Positions 34,023-43,174 of a stretch of 64,000 bases of DNA are shown one piece after another. The translations under genes and the position numbers were made by a program. This DNA comes from Chthoniobacter sp. (GTDB lineage: Bacteria > Verrucomicrobiota > Verrucomicrobiia > Chthoniobacterales > Chthoniobacteraceae). The stretch's first letter is position 1; each line of letters starts with the position of its first letter. The DNA lies in NCBI GenBank assembly GCA_021414005.1, contig JAIOPH010000011.1:124001-188000 (forward strand), given 5' to 3'. Under the pieces are notes generated by a model. That model searched no databases and had not been told where the DNA came from. It worked only from the letters and a program-made list of their open reading frames with translations.

Positions 34023-35131
34023 CGGGCGCGTTTGGGCGGGAGGCTTTCCGCGATGAGCGCCTCCCACTGGCCCATGATTTTTTTCAAACTGAAGCGCTCC
34101 AGAACTTCCGGCGCGCGAATCGCGAGCGCGGCGCGCCGGGCGGCATCGCTCATCAGCCGGTCCATGGCTTCGGCCAGGGCCGCGACGTTTTCCGCCGGGA
34201 CCAGCACGCCATCGAGGCCGTCGCGGATGATCTCGGCCGGCCCGGTCGGGCAGTCGAAACAAACCACCGGCAAACCGCAGGCCATGGCCTCGCACAGCGA
34301 CAGCGGAAAGCCCTCGAAGCGCGACGACATCACGAAAAGATCGGCGCGCTGAAGTTTCGCGTGCGGCTCTTTCGTGGTACCGGGGAGCCGGATGCGCTCC
34401 CGCAGGCCGAGCGCCAGGGCCTGCTCCTCCAGCTTCCCGCGCAAAGCGCCGTCGCCGAGAATTTCCAGCGACCAGTCGGGATGTCGGTCGGCGATTTGCG
34501 CGAACGCGGCCAACAGCATGTCGAAGCCCTTCTGGGGAACGAAACGTCCCATGGCGATTACGGTCTTCGCCCCGCAGTCGTCCGCCCTGGGCGTCCGCGG
34601 CGGCACGCTGACCATCGCGGGATTGGCAATGACCCGCGCGCGCTTTCGCACCGTTGGCGAGAAGAAGCTCAACGAGCGTTCTGTCAGGACGACGACGTGC
34701 GTGGCCCGGGGATAGACGCGCCTGCGCAGCACCTCCCACTGCCGCGGCAAAGCCTGGTGAAACGGATCGTTTTGCTCCTGCACCAAAACGGGCACGTCCA
34801 TGCCGACCGTAGCCAGGAGCGTGGTGACATTTGTCTCGCTCATCAGCGAGATGACGACATCAGGTTTCGTCCGGCGAATCGCGGCACGCAGTCCGCGCAC
34901 CCGCTGGAAGTTACTGCGGATGCCCTGAAGGAAACTCGTGGCGAGGCCGGCGAGACCGAGCGGCAGGTGGCACACGTCGGGATGCAGCGCGTAAAAGGGC
35001 GGCACCTCGCCGGAGTCGAGCGTCAGCAGGGTCACGGTCCACCCCATTTCCGCCCAGTAGCTGGCCATGGCGGCCATCACGCGTTCCGCCCCGCCGGCCA
35101 TGAGGGAGAAGATGATGAGCGTGACTCTCAT
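34019..35131 (-). CDS. GT4-family glycosyltransferase
   Basis: 370 residues from the ATG at 35131, overlapping the flippase stop as ATGA. MRVTLIIFSLMAGGAERVMA at the N terminus, DVVISLMSETNVTTLLA, VIAMGRFVPQKGFDMLLAAF, LEILGDGALRGKLEEQA and SSRFEGFPLSLCEAMACGLP are present. Resembles GalNAc/Gal transferases of the PglH/AmsD class. First glycosyltransferase in operon order. Confidence 0.9.
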   Translation of the reverse strand: MRVTLIIFSLMAGGAERVMAAMASYWAEMGWTVTLLTLDSGEVPPFYALHPDVCHLPLGLAGLATSFLQGIRSNFQRVRGLRAAIRRTKPDVVISLMSETNVTTLLATVGMDVPVLVQEQNDPFHQALPRQWEVLRRRVYPRATHVVVLTERSLSFFSPTVRKRARVIANPAMVSVPPRTPRADDCGAKTVIAMGRFVPQKGFDMLLAAFAQIADRHPDWSLEILGDGALRGKLEEQALALGLRERIRLPGTTKEPHAKLQRADLFVMSSRFEGFPLSLCEAMACGLPVVCFDCPTGPAEIIRDGLDGVLVPAENVAALAEAMDRLMSDAARRAALAIRAPEVLERFSLKKIMGQWEALIAESLPPKRAR

Positions 35132-36501
35132 GCCACGGCTCCTTTCGCGACCACGCGCAACCGCGACCACAGGACGCCGCCGAGGAACACGGAAAGAATC
35201 GCATAGACGATGCTGGTCGAAAGCGCGATGCCGGCGACGCCCATGGATTTCATCAGCACGTAGTTGAACGTGATATTGACCACGCCGCTGATGACCGTGC
35301 CCCAGATGAGCAGCCGGTTCGCCTGCATGGACGAGATCATCCGCACGAAGAGAATCGTCACCGTGTAAAACGGCAGCTTCAGCATGAACATCGCCTGCAC
35401 CCAGGCCACGAGGCTGGTGTCTTCCGCGGTGAAATGGCCGCGCTGGAAAAAGAGCGCGACCAGGGGTTTCGAGAGCCACATGCCCGCCAGCGTGAGCGGG
35501 ATGGTGACGAGCAGGATCAGCCCGACGTAAGTCTTCAGCGTGTGCCGGAGTTCGTCCCATTTCCCGGCGGCGACCATTTTGGAAAAGAACGGCAGGACCG
35601 CTGTGCCGAGACCGGTGGCGCCGACGACGAGCGCGAACGCCACGAGTTTGTTACCGTAATTCAGGGCGGCAATGCTCCCAGCATCGAGGGTGCTGGCCAT
35701 GGATTGATCGATCAAGTCCGAGCTGCACATCATCGCCGACGCGGCGACGGCCGGGAGATATTGCGCGATCAAGCGCCGCACCCCCGAATCCACTCCATAC
35801 CAGCGCGGCGCAAAGCGGAGACCACGCTTTTTCAATGCGAGAATGATTAGCGCGAGTTGGCCGACGACACCGGCGACGAAGCCGTAAACGAGCGCGTGTA
35901 CGCCCCATTTTCCCGCGAAGATCCAGATGGAAGCCATTGAGAGCAGCGGCACCAGCAACGCGGCCAACTGCGGGAGGAGAAATTTTTCGCCCGCGTTGAG
36001 GGCCGACTCGCAGTTTACCACGAGGCCGGAGAGCACGATGTTCGGCAGGAGCAGGTAGAAAAGCTGGAGTGTGAGGTGCATTTTGTCCGGCGCGAAGCCA
36101 CTGCACAGCCACGGAAGGATTACGGGAGCAGCGATGCCGAGCAGCACCGCCGCGCCCGCGAGCACAGCGAAGCTCAGCACCAAGGCTCCGGAGAAGAGCC
36201 GTTGCGCGGACTCCGCGCCCTCCTTTTCCCGTACTTCGACGAAGACCGGCACGAGCGCCGCATTCATCTGCCCGGCGAGGACGCTGATAGCGTAGGCCGG
36301 CAGCACATACGCGGCGAGAAAAGCGTCCATCGCATCGCCCACGCCGAACGCGGCAGCCGAGAGCATCTCCTTGCCCATCGCGACGAGCTTGGTGCCCAGC
36401 GTGAGCGCGCCGACGAGCATCGCGGCATTGAAAATCCGCCGGTTCACGGAGCCGGAGGAAAGCTGCTGCCAGCGCGCGGGAATGAAGGATCCCCAGCTCA
36501 T
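35128..36501 (-). CDS. MviN/MurJ-type lipid-linked oligosaccharide flippase
   Basis: 457 residues from the ATG at 36501 (4-base overlap with the upstream gene), with about 12-14 hydrophobic segments. MOP-superfamily motifs: ALTLGTKLVAMGKEMLSAAA, GVGDAMDAFLAAYVLP, QMNAALVPVFVEVREKEG, ALNYGNKLVAFALVVGATGL and FFQRGHFTAEDTSLV. The sequence is MviN-like rather than Wzx-like, but its position in the EPS operon argues that it flips the EPS repeat unit. A role in lipid II export cannot be excluded. Confidence 0.85.
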   Translation of the reverse strand: MSWGSFIPARWQQLSSGSVNRRIFNAAMLVGALTLGTKLVAMGKEMLSAAAFGVGDAMDAFLAAYVLPAYAISVLAGQMNAALVPVFVEVREKEGAESAQRLFSGALVLSFAVLAGAAVLLGIAAPVILPWLCSGFAPDKMHLTLQLFYLLLPNIVLSGLVVNCESALNAGEKFLLPQLAALLVPLLSMASIWIFAGKWGVHALVYGFVAGVVGQLALIILALKKRGLRFAPRWYGVDSGVRRLIAQYLPAVAASAMMCSSDLIDQSMASTLDAGSIAALNYGNKLVAFALVVGATGLGTAVLPFFSKMVAAGKWDELRHTLKTYVGLILLVTIPLTLAGMWLSKPLVALFFQRGHFTAEDTSLVAWVQAMFMLKLPFYTVTILFVRMISSMQANRLLIWGTVISGVVNITFNYVLMKSMGVAGIALSTSIVYAILSVFLGGVLWSRLRVVAKGAVA

Positions 36502-37640
36502 TGCAGATCGAAAATGATGGTGACGGCGGCGTTGCTCGTCAGTGGCACGCGCACAGTGCGGTCCTGCAAAGGCAGCGGCTGACCCGCGAGGCTGGCGACC
36601 CGCGCTGTCGTCGTCGTGGGCAAAGTGAAAACCGCCTCGACCGGCGTGGCCGTGGGGTTGGTCGCGAGCAGATAGAGCCGGCCATCGTGCTGCTTGCCGG
36701 CGAAGCAGACCGTCGCGGCGCTGCACGCGATGCCGGGCAGGTCCACGCCGAGCAGGACGGGCTCGGCGAGCGCGGCAAGTTCCGCATTGATCTCGCGGAG
36801 CCGCGGCCAGAGCGGCGTGGTGGTGAGATCCCAGCCGTTCGTCTCCTGCCGCGAGTACCAGAAAATCCCCTTCGCCCCTCCGATCAGCGCGAGGAAGACC
36901 ATGGCCCGCGCCTGCTCGAAACTCGGTTGCGTCCGCAAATCTTTCGTCCAGCCGCACTGCACCACGAAGGTCAGGTTTTGCCACGGCTCCATCTCCCGGC
37001 GCGTCCGACGGCAGAAATCGAGCACGTCCGTCAGAGGCCGGTCTGGCACCGGATAGCGGTCGATTTCCACGAGGTCGCAAAATGGCGTCCATGCGCCGAG
37101 CGTCTCATCTTTGCTCAGCGTCAGCTCCACGGGCTGAGTGGGATGGAGCGCCTTGATCGCGCGAAAGGCGGGTGCCACGTCGGACCGCAGATGGGCGTTC
37201 GCCTTCGCATCCGGCTCGTCGCAAATCTTCCACGCCAGCACCGCCGGGTGCATGGCGGCGGCGCGAATTTTGGCGAGGGATTTATCGAGATTTTCCTTCA
37301 CCAAATTTCCCGCGTAGAGCGGCACCGTCACCGCCAGATGGTGGCGCTGCGCCAAGTCGAGCGTCTCGATGAATTGCCCGACATCCGTGGTGAAATGCCC
37401 CGTGATGGCATTGAAACCTTGCGCCGCGAGGAGCGCGTATTCCTCATCGGTGTGCTGCGGCTGGTAGATGCCGATCGGGAAAAAAGGCCGGCCCTGCCGC
37501 AGGAGCGTGCCCGCGGCGGTGAGCTGCTCCGGCTTCACCCGCGCGGGTGCCGCCTCCGCGCCGCTGCGGAGCGCGAGCCATCCGACGGCCACGAGCCCGG
37601 CCACGGCGAGACTCGTCAAGAGCAGCGCGCCCGGCTTCAC
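36498..37640 (-). CDS. Membrane-anchored glycosidase-like (TIM-barrel) protein
   Basis: 380 residues from a GTG at 37640 that overlaps the upstream stop as GTGA. An N-terminal anchor or signal (LLLTSLAVAGLVAVGWLAL) is followed by a sugar-hydrolase-like barrel: FFPIGIYQPQHTDEEYALLA, WKICDEPDAKANAH (candidate acid Glu), LVEIDRYPVP, IGGAKGIFWYSRQETNGWDL. The last ~90 residues form a beta domain. Family not assigned. Placement between polymerase and flippase suggests trimming, length control or quality control of the polymer. Confidence 0.65.
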   Translation of the reverse strand: MKPGALLLTSLAVAGLVAVGWLALRSGAEAAPARVKPEQLTAAGTLLRQGRPFFPIGIYQPQHTDEEYALLAAQGFNAITGHFTTDVGQFIETLDLAQRHHLAVTVPLYAGNLVKENLDKSLAKIRAAAMHPAVLAWKICDEPDAKANAHLRSDVAPAFRAIKALHPTQPVELTLSKDETLGAWTPFCDLVEIDRYPVPDRPLTDVLDFCRRTRREMEPWQNLTFVVQCGWTKDLRTQPSFEQARAMVFLALIGGAKGIFWYSRQETNGWDLTTTPLWPRLREINAELAALAEPVLLGVDLPGIACSAATVCFAGKQHDGRLYLLATNPTATPVEAVFTLPTTTTARVASLAGQPLPLQDRTVRVPLTSNAAVTIIFDLQ

Positions 37641-38935
37641 GCGAAAATCTCCTCCTGCTCCGCAAAGGAATCCGCGACTACGTCCGGGAGCCGCCAGAGC
37701 AGCCCGGCGAAAATCATGCCGAGGAAGGCCGTGAATTGATTGTGCCAGGTGAGGCCGACGACCAGGTAACCAAACCACATCAGCAGCAGTGCGATGCGGT
37801 CCTCGGCGAGCATGGATAGCCGCAGGACGCGCCAGACGCCGACGCCGAGAATAACCAAGTAACTCAGCGCCACGGGCGCGCCGGCCTCTCCCCAGACGGC
37901 GAGGTAAATATTGTGCGAAGGCGGATCGAGCACAGTCTTGATGATCGGCTGCGCGTGAAACTGAAACGTGAAGAGTCCCCAGCCGTACCACGGGCCTTTG
38001 AGAGTGGTGGCAATCGCGGTCTGCGCGATGTGCCGCCGCGAGCCGCCTTTGGCCGAGGCCTCGGCTTCGGAAACGTCCAGCAATCGGCCGAACTGCCAGC
38101 GTTCCGACGGCACGAAGTCGAAAAATTTCACCATGCCGCCCGCGCCCGCGCCCGCGAGCAGCAGCCCCGCAAAGAGGACGGCCAAATGCGCGGATCGGAG
38201 GCGCGCCGTTCGCAGCCACCAGACCGCATAGACGAGGCCGAAAATCACGAGGAGATACGCCCCGGTCCGGGAGGCCGTGAGGAAGATGCCCAGCACCGCC
38301 GCGACCGGCCCGATGAGCGCGAGCGGCCGTCCCGCCCACCGCCCCATGAGCAGCGCGAATAGATACGCGGTGGCGGCTTCGTCGGGATTGCACCACAGCC
38401 CGGCGGGGCGGAGTAAATCGTAGGCCGTCGCCTTGGGGTCGCGCGTGAGGGCGATCAACCCATTCAGGCTGGGGTTGAAGAACTCCCACACGCACAGCGC
38501 GAAGTTGGCCAGCATCACGACCTGCACCATTTGCGCAAAGGGCCGGAGCGAGCGCCGATCAAGCGCCAGCGCCATTCCGCCGATCAGCAGGACGTTTTTG
38601 ATATAACACTTCACGCCCTCGGTGATGATGTTTTCCTCGGATGAGATCGCGAGCAGGCCCCACAGAATATAAACGAAAACCCAAGCGAGATAAGGCGCGA
38701 CCGACCGTGCGTGGCGGGTCGCCGACCAGTCGTAGAAAAGGCAGACCGATACGCTGCCGAGGATGACGAGATAGGTGCCGTAGAGCAGCACCGGCGACAA
38801 CAGGATGAAGAAGTCGAGACTGCCGCCATAGATCGCCGCGAGCAGCGCGAGAATGGCGATTCGCGCGGTGCGGAAGAGCGGACCGACGGCTGGTGTCGTG
38901 CCGAAATCCGGCGTGGTCAGTCCGATGACTTTCAT
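37637..38935 (-). CDS. O-antigen polymerase/ligase-like membrane protein (Wzy/WaaL superfamily)
   Basis: 432 residues from the ATG at 38935, with at least ten hydrophobic segments and one long extracytoplasmic loop late in the protein. That loop (RWQFGRLLDVSEAEASAKGG, then GPWYGWGLFTFQFHA and PSHNIYLAVWGEAGAP) carries the G-x-G and PHN/HNxYL-type pattern of the Wzy_C/O-antigen-ligase domain. Expected to polymerise EPS units on the periplasmic side. Lies 25 bases after the wzc-like gene. Confidence 0.85.
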   Translation of the reverse strand: MKVIGLTTPDFGTTPAVGPLFRTARIAILALLAAIYGGSLDFFILLSPVLLYGTYLVILGSVSVCLFYDWSATRHARSVAPYLAWVFVYILWGLLAISSEENIITEGVKCYIKNVLLIGGMALALDRRSLRPFAQMVQVVMLANFALCVWEFFNPSLNGLIALTRDPKATAYDLLRPAGLWCNPDEAATAYLFALLMGRWAGRPLALIGPVAAVLGIFLTASRTGAYLLVIFGLVYAVWWLRTARLRSAHLAVLFAGLLLAGAGAGGMVKFFDFVPSERWQFGRLLDVSEAEASAKGGSRRHIAQTAIATTLKGPWYGWGLFTFQFHAQPIIKTVLDPPSHNIYLAVWGEAGAPVALSYLVILGVGVWRVLRLSMLAEDRIALLLMWFGYLVVGLTWHNQFTAFLGMIFAGLLWRLPDVVADSFAEQEEIFA

Positions 38936-38960
38936 GGGCGCAAGCACGGGCCGGTCACCG

Positions 38961-41066
38961 CTAGGAGAGGAGTCGGGGCGCGGTGCCGTTCTCGGCCAGG
39001 CGTTCGTAGTAACCGTGGTTTTCGCGGCTGCGCCGGACTTGGTTCCAGACGAAGCCAACCGGTGGCGCGCCGGCTTCCGCTAGACGATGGGTGGCACGGA
39101 TGACCTCGTCGGCGGGCGTGTGGCCCGCGCGAATGACGAGGCACACGGAATCCACATGAGTGGCCAGGAGCAGCGCGTCGCTGACCACGCTGATCGGCGG
39201 AGTGTCGATGACCACGCGGTCGAAATCCGCGCAGGCCTGCACGAGCACCGCGAGCAGGCGCACGCCGCTGGTGAGTTCCGCAACGTTTGGCACGCGCTGG
39301 CCGGACGGAAGCACGCTGAGATGAGCGATGGACGTGGGGTGGACGGCCTCGCTGAGCGACTTCTCTCCGAGCAGCAGATCGCTCAGGCCCGGCGCGTTCT
39401 CCGTCGCGAGCAGGATGCGCGCGATTCCCGGTAACCGCAGATCGGCATCAATGAGCAAGGTGCGCAGCCCTTGATTGGCAAAGGCCACGGCGCAGTTGAT
39501 CGAGCAGAAGGTTTTGCCTTCGCCCGGCAGCGCGCTGGTGAAAAGGATGCTCTTCCGCTTGGCGTGATCGCCGAGGAGGGAAAGCGAGGTCCGCAGCGTG
39601 CGAAACGACTCCGCCGCCGCCTGATCCCGCCCGGCGAGCAGCGGGGAATTTGCTTCGCGCGGCGAACCGGGGAGCCGGGGAATTTCGCCGAGCGAACGCA
39701 GACCGAGCCGCATCTCCGCATCGTCGAGCGTCTGGAGCGAGCGATCCGCGGCGTGGCTCGCGAACGCGAGAAAGCCGCCCACGGCCAGGCCGGCGATAAT
39801 GCTGAGCACGAGGATGACCGTCTTTTTTGGCCGCACCGGTATCTCGGGCAGCAGCGGACGCTCGACGACATGGATCGCACCCTGCGCGAGATCCTTGGTG
39901 ATTTCCGTCTCTTTCATCCGCGTGAGCACGGACTCGTAAAGCGCGCGGTTCGATTCCACTTCCCGCGCCAGCGCGGCGGACCCGAGACCGATGGTATTCA
40001 CGCCGAGCGATGCCTGCTGCTGATCCCGCACCGCTTGCTCGAACCGCTCCTCCAGTCCTTTCGCGGTCTGGTATTGCGCCTCCAACACTTCCGCGGTTTT
40101 GCGGACTTCCGCGCGCAGTTCCGAGCGCAACTCGTCGAGTTCGCTCTGCGCGGCGAGGTACTTCGGATGCTCGGGCTTGTAGCGCTGCGCGAAGGTTGCG
40201 AGCGCCGCCTCGCGGTCGCCGATTTTCTTTTGCAAATCCCCGATCTGCAGCGCCCCGGCAATGCGCGGGATCGCGAGCAACTCCGCCGGTGACTTTGTCT
40301 CCGCCGTCCGCAACTGCGCGGATTCCGCCTCCAGTCTTAGCCGCTCGGACTTGGCCTCGGTCCAGCGCAGGTTCAACTGGCCGAGCTTTTCCGTCATGAA
40401 ATTCTGCCGCTCGTCCAGCGACACGGTCGCGTGCTTTTCCTTGTAGTCCTGGAGCGCCTTTTCCGATTTCGCCAGCCGCTCGCTGAGTTCCCCGGCGCGT
40501 TCGAGGAGAAAGGCGCTGGCCCTTTCCCCAGCTTCGCGTCGTGTCTGCGAGCACCACTTGCCGAACTCCTCGACGAGCAGTTCCGCGATGCGCCGCGCGA
40601 GCACGGGGCTTCGATGCTCCACGGTGATGTCGATGAGGCGCGTTTCGGTGCGAATCTTCGCCGTGAGATGCCGCGCGAGCGCATCCACGAGCACCTTTTC
40701 GGAGCGGTTCCCATTTGCCTCGGGGAGAAAAGCCGGGTCGCTCAGCAGGTCATGATTTTGGATTACGCGCAGCAGGACTTCCGAACTCAGGATGTTCTGC
40801 TCGTAAGTCTTTAAAATCTCGGGGGCCTTCAAATCCTCGGGCCGCACGCCTTCGATTTTCACCACTCGCTGCTCCTCCTGATCCACCTGAATCACGGTTT
40901 TGGCCGCGTAGATTTTCGGGCTGAACCGCGCCATCAAAAAGCCCAGCGTCGCCGCCACGACCATGCAGCCGGCGATGAGCAGCGCCTTGGAGCGCAGGAT
41001 GGAGAGGATGGTCTGCAGATCGTCGGCCAGCGAGACCGCGGGCCGCGTTTGGCGAAGCTGTTTCAT
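38961..41066 (-). CDS. Wzc/GumC-type polysaccharide co-polymerase with BY-kinase domain
   Basis: 701 residues in one chain. Wzz domain with TM1 (near 31-48) and TM2 (near 420-440, VILVLSIIAGLAVGGFLAF), separated by a long coiled coil (ELSERLAKSEKALQDYKEKH). The cytoplasmic kinase has Walker A ALPGEGKT, Walker A' LLIDADLR and Walker B VVIDTPP. The C-terminal tyrosine cluster is minimal (HGYYERL, two Tyr). Controls chain length and export through phosphorylation cycles; partner of Wza, encoded 2 bases upstream. Confidence 0.92.
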   Translation of the reverse strand: MKQLRQTRPAVSLADDLQTILSILRSKALLIAGCMVVAATLGFLMARFSPKIYAAKTVIQVDQEEQRVVKIEGVRPEDLKAPEILKTYEQNILSSEVLLRVIQNHDLLSDPAFLPEANGNRSEKVLVDALARHLTAKIRTETRLIDITVEHRSPVLARRIAELLVEEFGKWCSQTRREAGERASAFLLERAGELSERLAKSEKALQDYKEKHATVSLDERQNFMTEKLGQLNLRWTEAKSERLRLEAESAQLRTAETKSPAELLAIPRIAGALQIGDLQKKIGDREAALATFAQRYKPEHPKYLAAQSELDELRSELRAEVRKTAEVLEAQYQTAKGLEERFEQAVRDQQQASLGVNTIGLGSAALAREVESNRALYESVLTRMKETEITKDLAQGAIHVVERPLLPEIPVRPKKTVILVLSIIAGLAVGGFLAFASHAADRSLQTLDDAEMRLGLRSLGEIPRLPGSPREANSPLLAGRDQAAAESFRTLRTSLSLLGDHAKRKSILFTSALPGEGKTFCSINCAVAFANQGLRTLLIDADLRLPGIARILLATENAPGLSDLLLGEKSLSEAVHPTSIAHLSVLPSGQRVPNVAELTSGVRLLAVLVQACADFDRVVIDTPPISVVSDALLLATHVDSVCLVIRAGHTPADEVIRATHRLAEAGAPPVGFVWNQVRRSRENHGYYERLAENGTAPRLLS

Positions 41067-41068
41067 GT

Positions 41069-41680
41069 TCAGAAAAGCCGTTCGCCCACGGTGATCATGT
41101 CGCCAGGCTGCACTTCGAACGGCTTGATCGCCGCATCTCCCGCCATCTTCCGCGCGTCAATTTTGAAAACGCTTTCCCGGCCGTTCACATTGCGTTTCAC
41201 CGTGACCCGCGCCGGATCGGCGAGCCGCGTGTAACCACCCGCCACGCCGATGACTTGGATCAGGTTCAAGCCCTCGCGATCCGGAAAGCGAAAGGTGCCT
41301 GGACGCTGCACCTGCCCGAGAATGGTGAAAAGCCGCCGCGTCTGTTCGAGCACGCGGAGCGTGATCTGCGGATCGACGAGGAACCGCGCCTCCAGCCGAT
41401 CACGAATGATTCGCCCGGCCTCCTGAACCGTTTTACCCGCGAGCGTTACCTCGCCAATCAGCGGCAGGACCACCTTGCCATCGGCACCCAGGCGTGCCGT
41501 GGTGTCGAGATCCGGCTCCTGAAATACTTTGATCTCGATGACGTCGTTCGCGGAGAGCACGGAGTTTGGGGCCGTTTCCGCAGGGCGGGCCTTTTCCGGT
41601 GCCGGTGCCTGCGTCCAAGCCCGCCCCACGGAGAGGAAAAGCCCGCTGAGGCAGAGCAAGAAAACGCGAAAGTGAGCCAT
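41069..41680 (-). CDS. wza: Polysaccharide export protein, Wza family
   Basis: 203 residues with a signal peptide (FRVFLLCLSGLFLSVGRAWT). Poly_export domain (LSANDVIEIKVFQEPDLD, ARLGADGKVVLPLIGEV, TVQEAGRIIRDRL) and one SLBB-type repeat (FTILGQVQRPGTFRFPD) follow. Much shorter than E. coli Wza, as in many Gram-negative loci with a separate outer-membrane pore. No lipobox Cys is seen. The barrel encoded just upstream could be the outer-membrane partner. Confidence 0.92.
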   Translation of the reverse strand: MAHFRVFLLCLSGLFLSVGRAWTQAPAPEKARPAETAPNSVLSANDVIEIKVFQEPDLDTTARLGADGKVVLPLIGEVTLAGKTVQEAGRIIRDRLEARFLVDPQITLRVLEQTRRLFTILGQVQRPGTFRFPDREGLNLIQVIGVAGGYTRLADPARVTVKRNVNGRESVFKIDARKMAGDAAIKPFEVQPGDMITVGERLF

Positions 41681-41735
41681 AGCAATAATGATCAGCTGTA
41701 ATCACAATACTTTGGCGGGTCAATCGGGAGGTTTT

Positions 41736-43109
41736 TCAAAAGCTCAGGCCGACCTGCAGCGTCACGCGGGAGTTTTCAAAGCTGGAAGACGGGTTCGTCG
41801 AGTCGTCCTGCCGATATTCGTAGTTGAGCCCCACATTTCCCCAATGGGCGAAGTTGTAGATCAGGCCGGCCTCGGCGAAGAAAAAGTCGTCCTCGCGGCT
41901 CGGCACCCCGGAACTGGCGGAGTAGTCCACCCGCGAATAGCCCCCGCCCACCGCGAGATGCCAACCCGTCCGCAGCATCCGCTCGAAGCGCAACTCCACG
42001 CCGGTGTTCGTGTAAACCTGGTCGGGCCGGGAGGCGGAGATTTCCAACTGCCGAAATCCGCGCAGCGCGAGCAGCGTCTCCTCCGCCGGGGCGTAGCGCA
42101 ATTCGGCGGAAAACACCGGGTCCACGCGGTCGCCGACGGCTCCGTCCGACTGCCGGAATTCCACGCCGCCGTTCAGCCGCACGCCGATCTTCGCCGTGGG
42201 TTCGTAAGTCACGCGTCCGAGGACGCGCTCGAAAACCTGATCCGCCGAATCCTCCACCTCGACGCGCCCCACCGCCCCGCCCACGGCGACGTGCAGGAGC
42301 GGCGTCACTTGGTAGTCCACGTAATCCTCATTCCGCCATTCCACCGACCGCGTAAAGCCGCGCGGATCGCGATACACATTCGCCAGCGTGACATTGGCCG
42401 ACAGCTTCTCGCTGAGCTGGTAGCTGGCCGTCAGCTCGGTCGTCACCGTGTTGCGCCGCACCCGTCCGCCCACGTCGGCATCCGGCGTGGACGTGGACAG
42501 AAACTGCGATTTCGCACCGACTTCCACCTTCGCCCAATGCCAGCGCGTCTCGAACCGCGCATCCTGATCCACCGCGTTCTGCGACGACGTTTTCACGAAA
42601 CCGAGCAGGCTCGCCGTGTAGTCCAGCACGAGGAAATTCCCGACTCCACCCCGGTCGAGGACCGTCGCGCTTTTCTTGCGGTCCAGATACCCCTCCATCT
42701 CCTCCTCGTAGTCCCAAAACCCGGCCCGAAGCCCCGGCGACGCCACGATCACCACGTCCTCCACCTGGTTGTGTGGCGTGATGAAAATGTTGTCGTCGTA
42801 CGTCGCCCGGAGGTCGAAATGCGGAGCCACATGCCAGCGCCCGGCTGGCGGTGCCGTCGTGTGGCCCTCGACCGGGGCCGGCTCCACCGCCGGTTCCGCC
42901 GCGTCCGCCGACACGCGATGCGCCGCGCCGTCCTCGGCCAGCGTGTCGCCGAGGCGTTCGAGGTCGAGTTCCTCCGCCGCGCCCGCGCTCGGAGTTTCGT
43001 TTGAAGAAGGAGCCGGACGGGCGGGCGCGGCAATTGCCGCAGCGGCAAAAAACCCGCAGCTTCCCAAAAGTATTCCGTGGGCCAAAATCTGACGGTATGA
43101 TCGGCGCAT
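41736..43109 (-). CDS. Outer-membrane beta-barrel protein of the EPS locus
   Basis: 457 residues with a signal peptide (ILLGSCGFFAAAAIAAPA). After an acidic linker (40-90) come amphipathic strands separated by short turns (HFDLRATYDDNIFITPHNQV, YEYRQDDSTNPSSSFENSRV). The C terminus ends in Phe (VTLQVGLSF), the barrel-assembly signature. The start-motif TYDDNIF is shared with the BBP2/OMP_b-brl_2 porins found beside EPS genes. First gene of the 15-gene co-directional run and probably the pore for the polymer. Confidence 0.82.
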   Translation of the reverse strand: MRRSYRQILAHGILLGSCGFFAAAAIAAPARPAPSSNETPSAGAAEELDLERLGDTLAEDGAAHRVSADAAEPAVEPAPVEGHTTAPPAGRWHVAPHFDLRATYDDNIFITPHNQVEDVVIVASPGLRAGFWDYEEEMEGYLDRKKSATVLDRGGVGNFLVLDYTASLLGFVKTSSQNAVDQDARFETRWHWAKVEVGAKSQFLSTSTPDADVGGRVRRNTVTTELTASYQLSEKLSANVTLANVYRDPRGFTRSVEWRNEDYVDYQVTPLLHVAVGGAVGRVEVEDSADQVFERVLGRVTYEPTAKIGVRLNGGVEFRQSDGAVGDRVDPVFSAELRYAPAEETLLALRGFRQLEISASRPDQVYTNTGVELRFERMLRTGWHLAVGGGYSRVDYSASSGVPSREDDFFFAEAGLIYNFAHWGNVGLNYEYRQDDSTNPSSSFENSRVTLQVGLSF

Positions 43110-43174
43110 GATCGCGTATCGGTGGTGGAGTTGAAGTGACGACCGCTGCCGCCGTGCGACAACGTCCTGCCACC

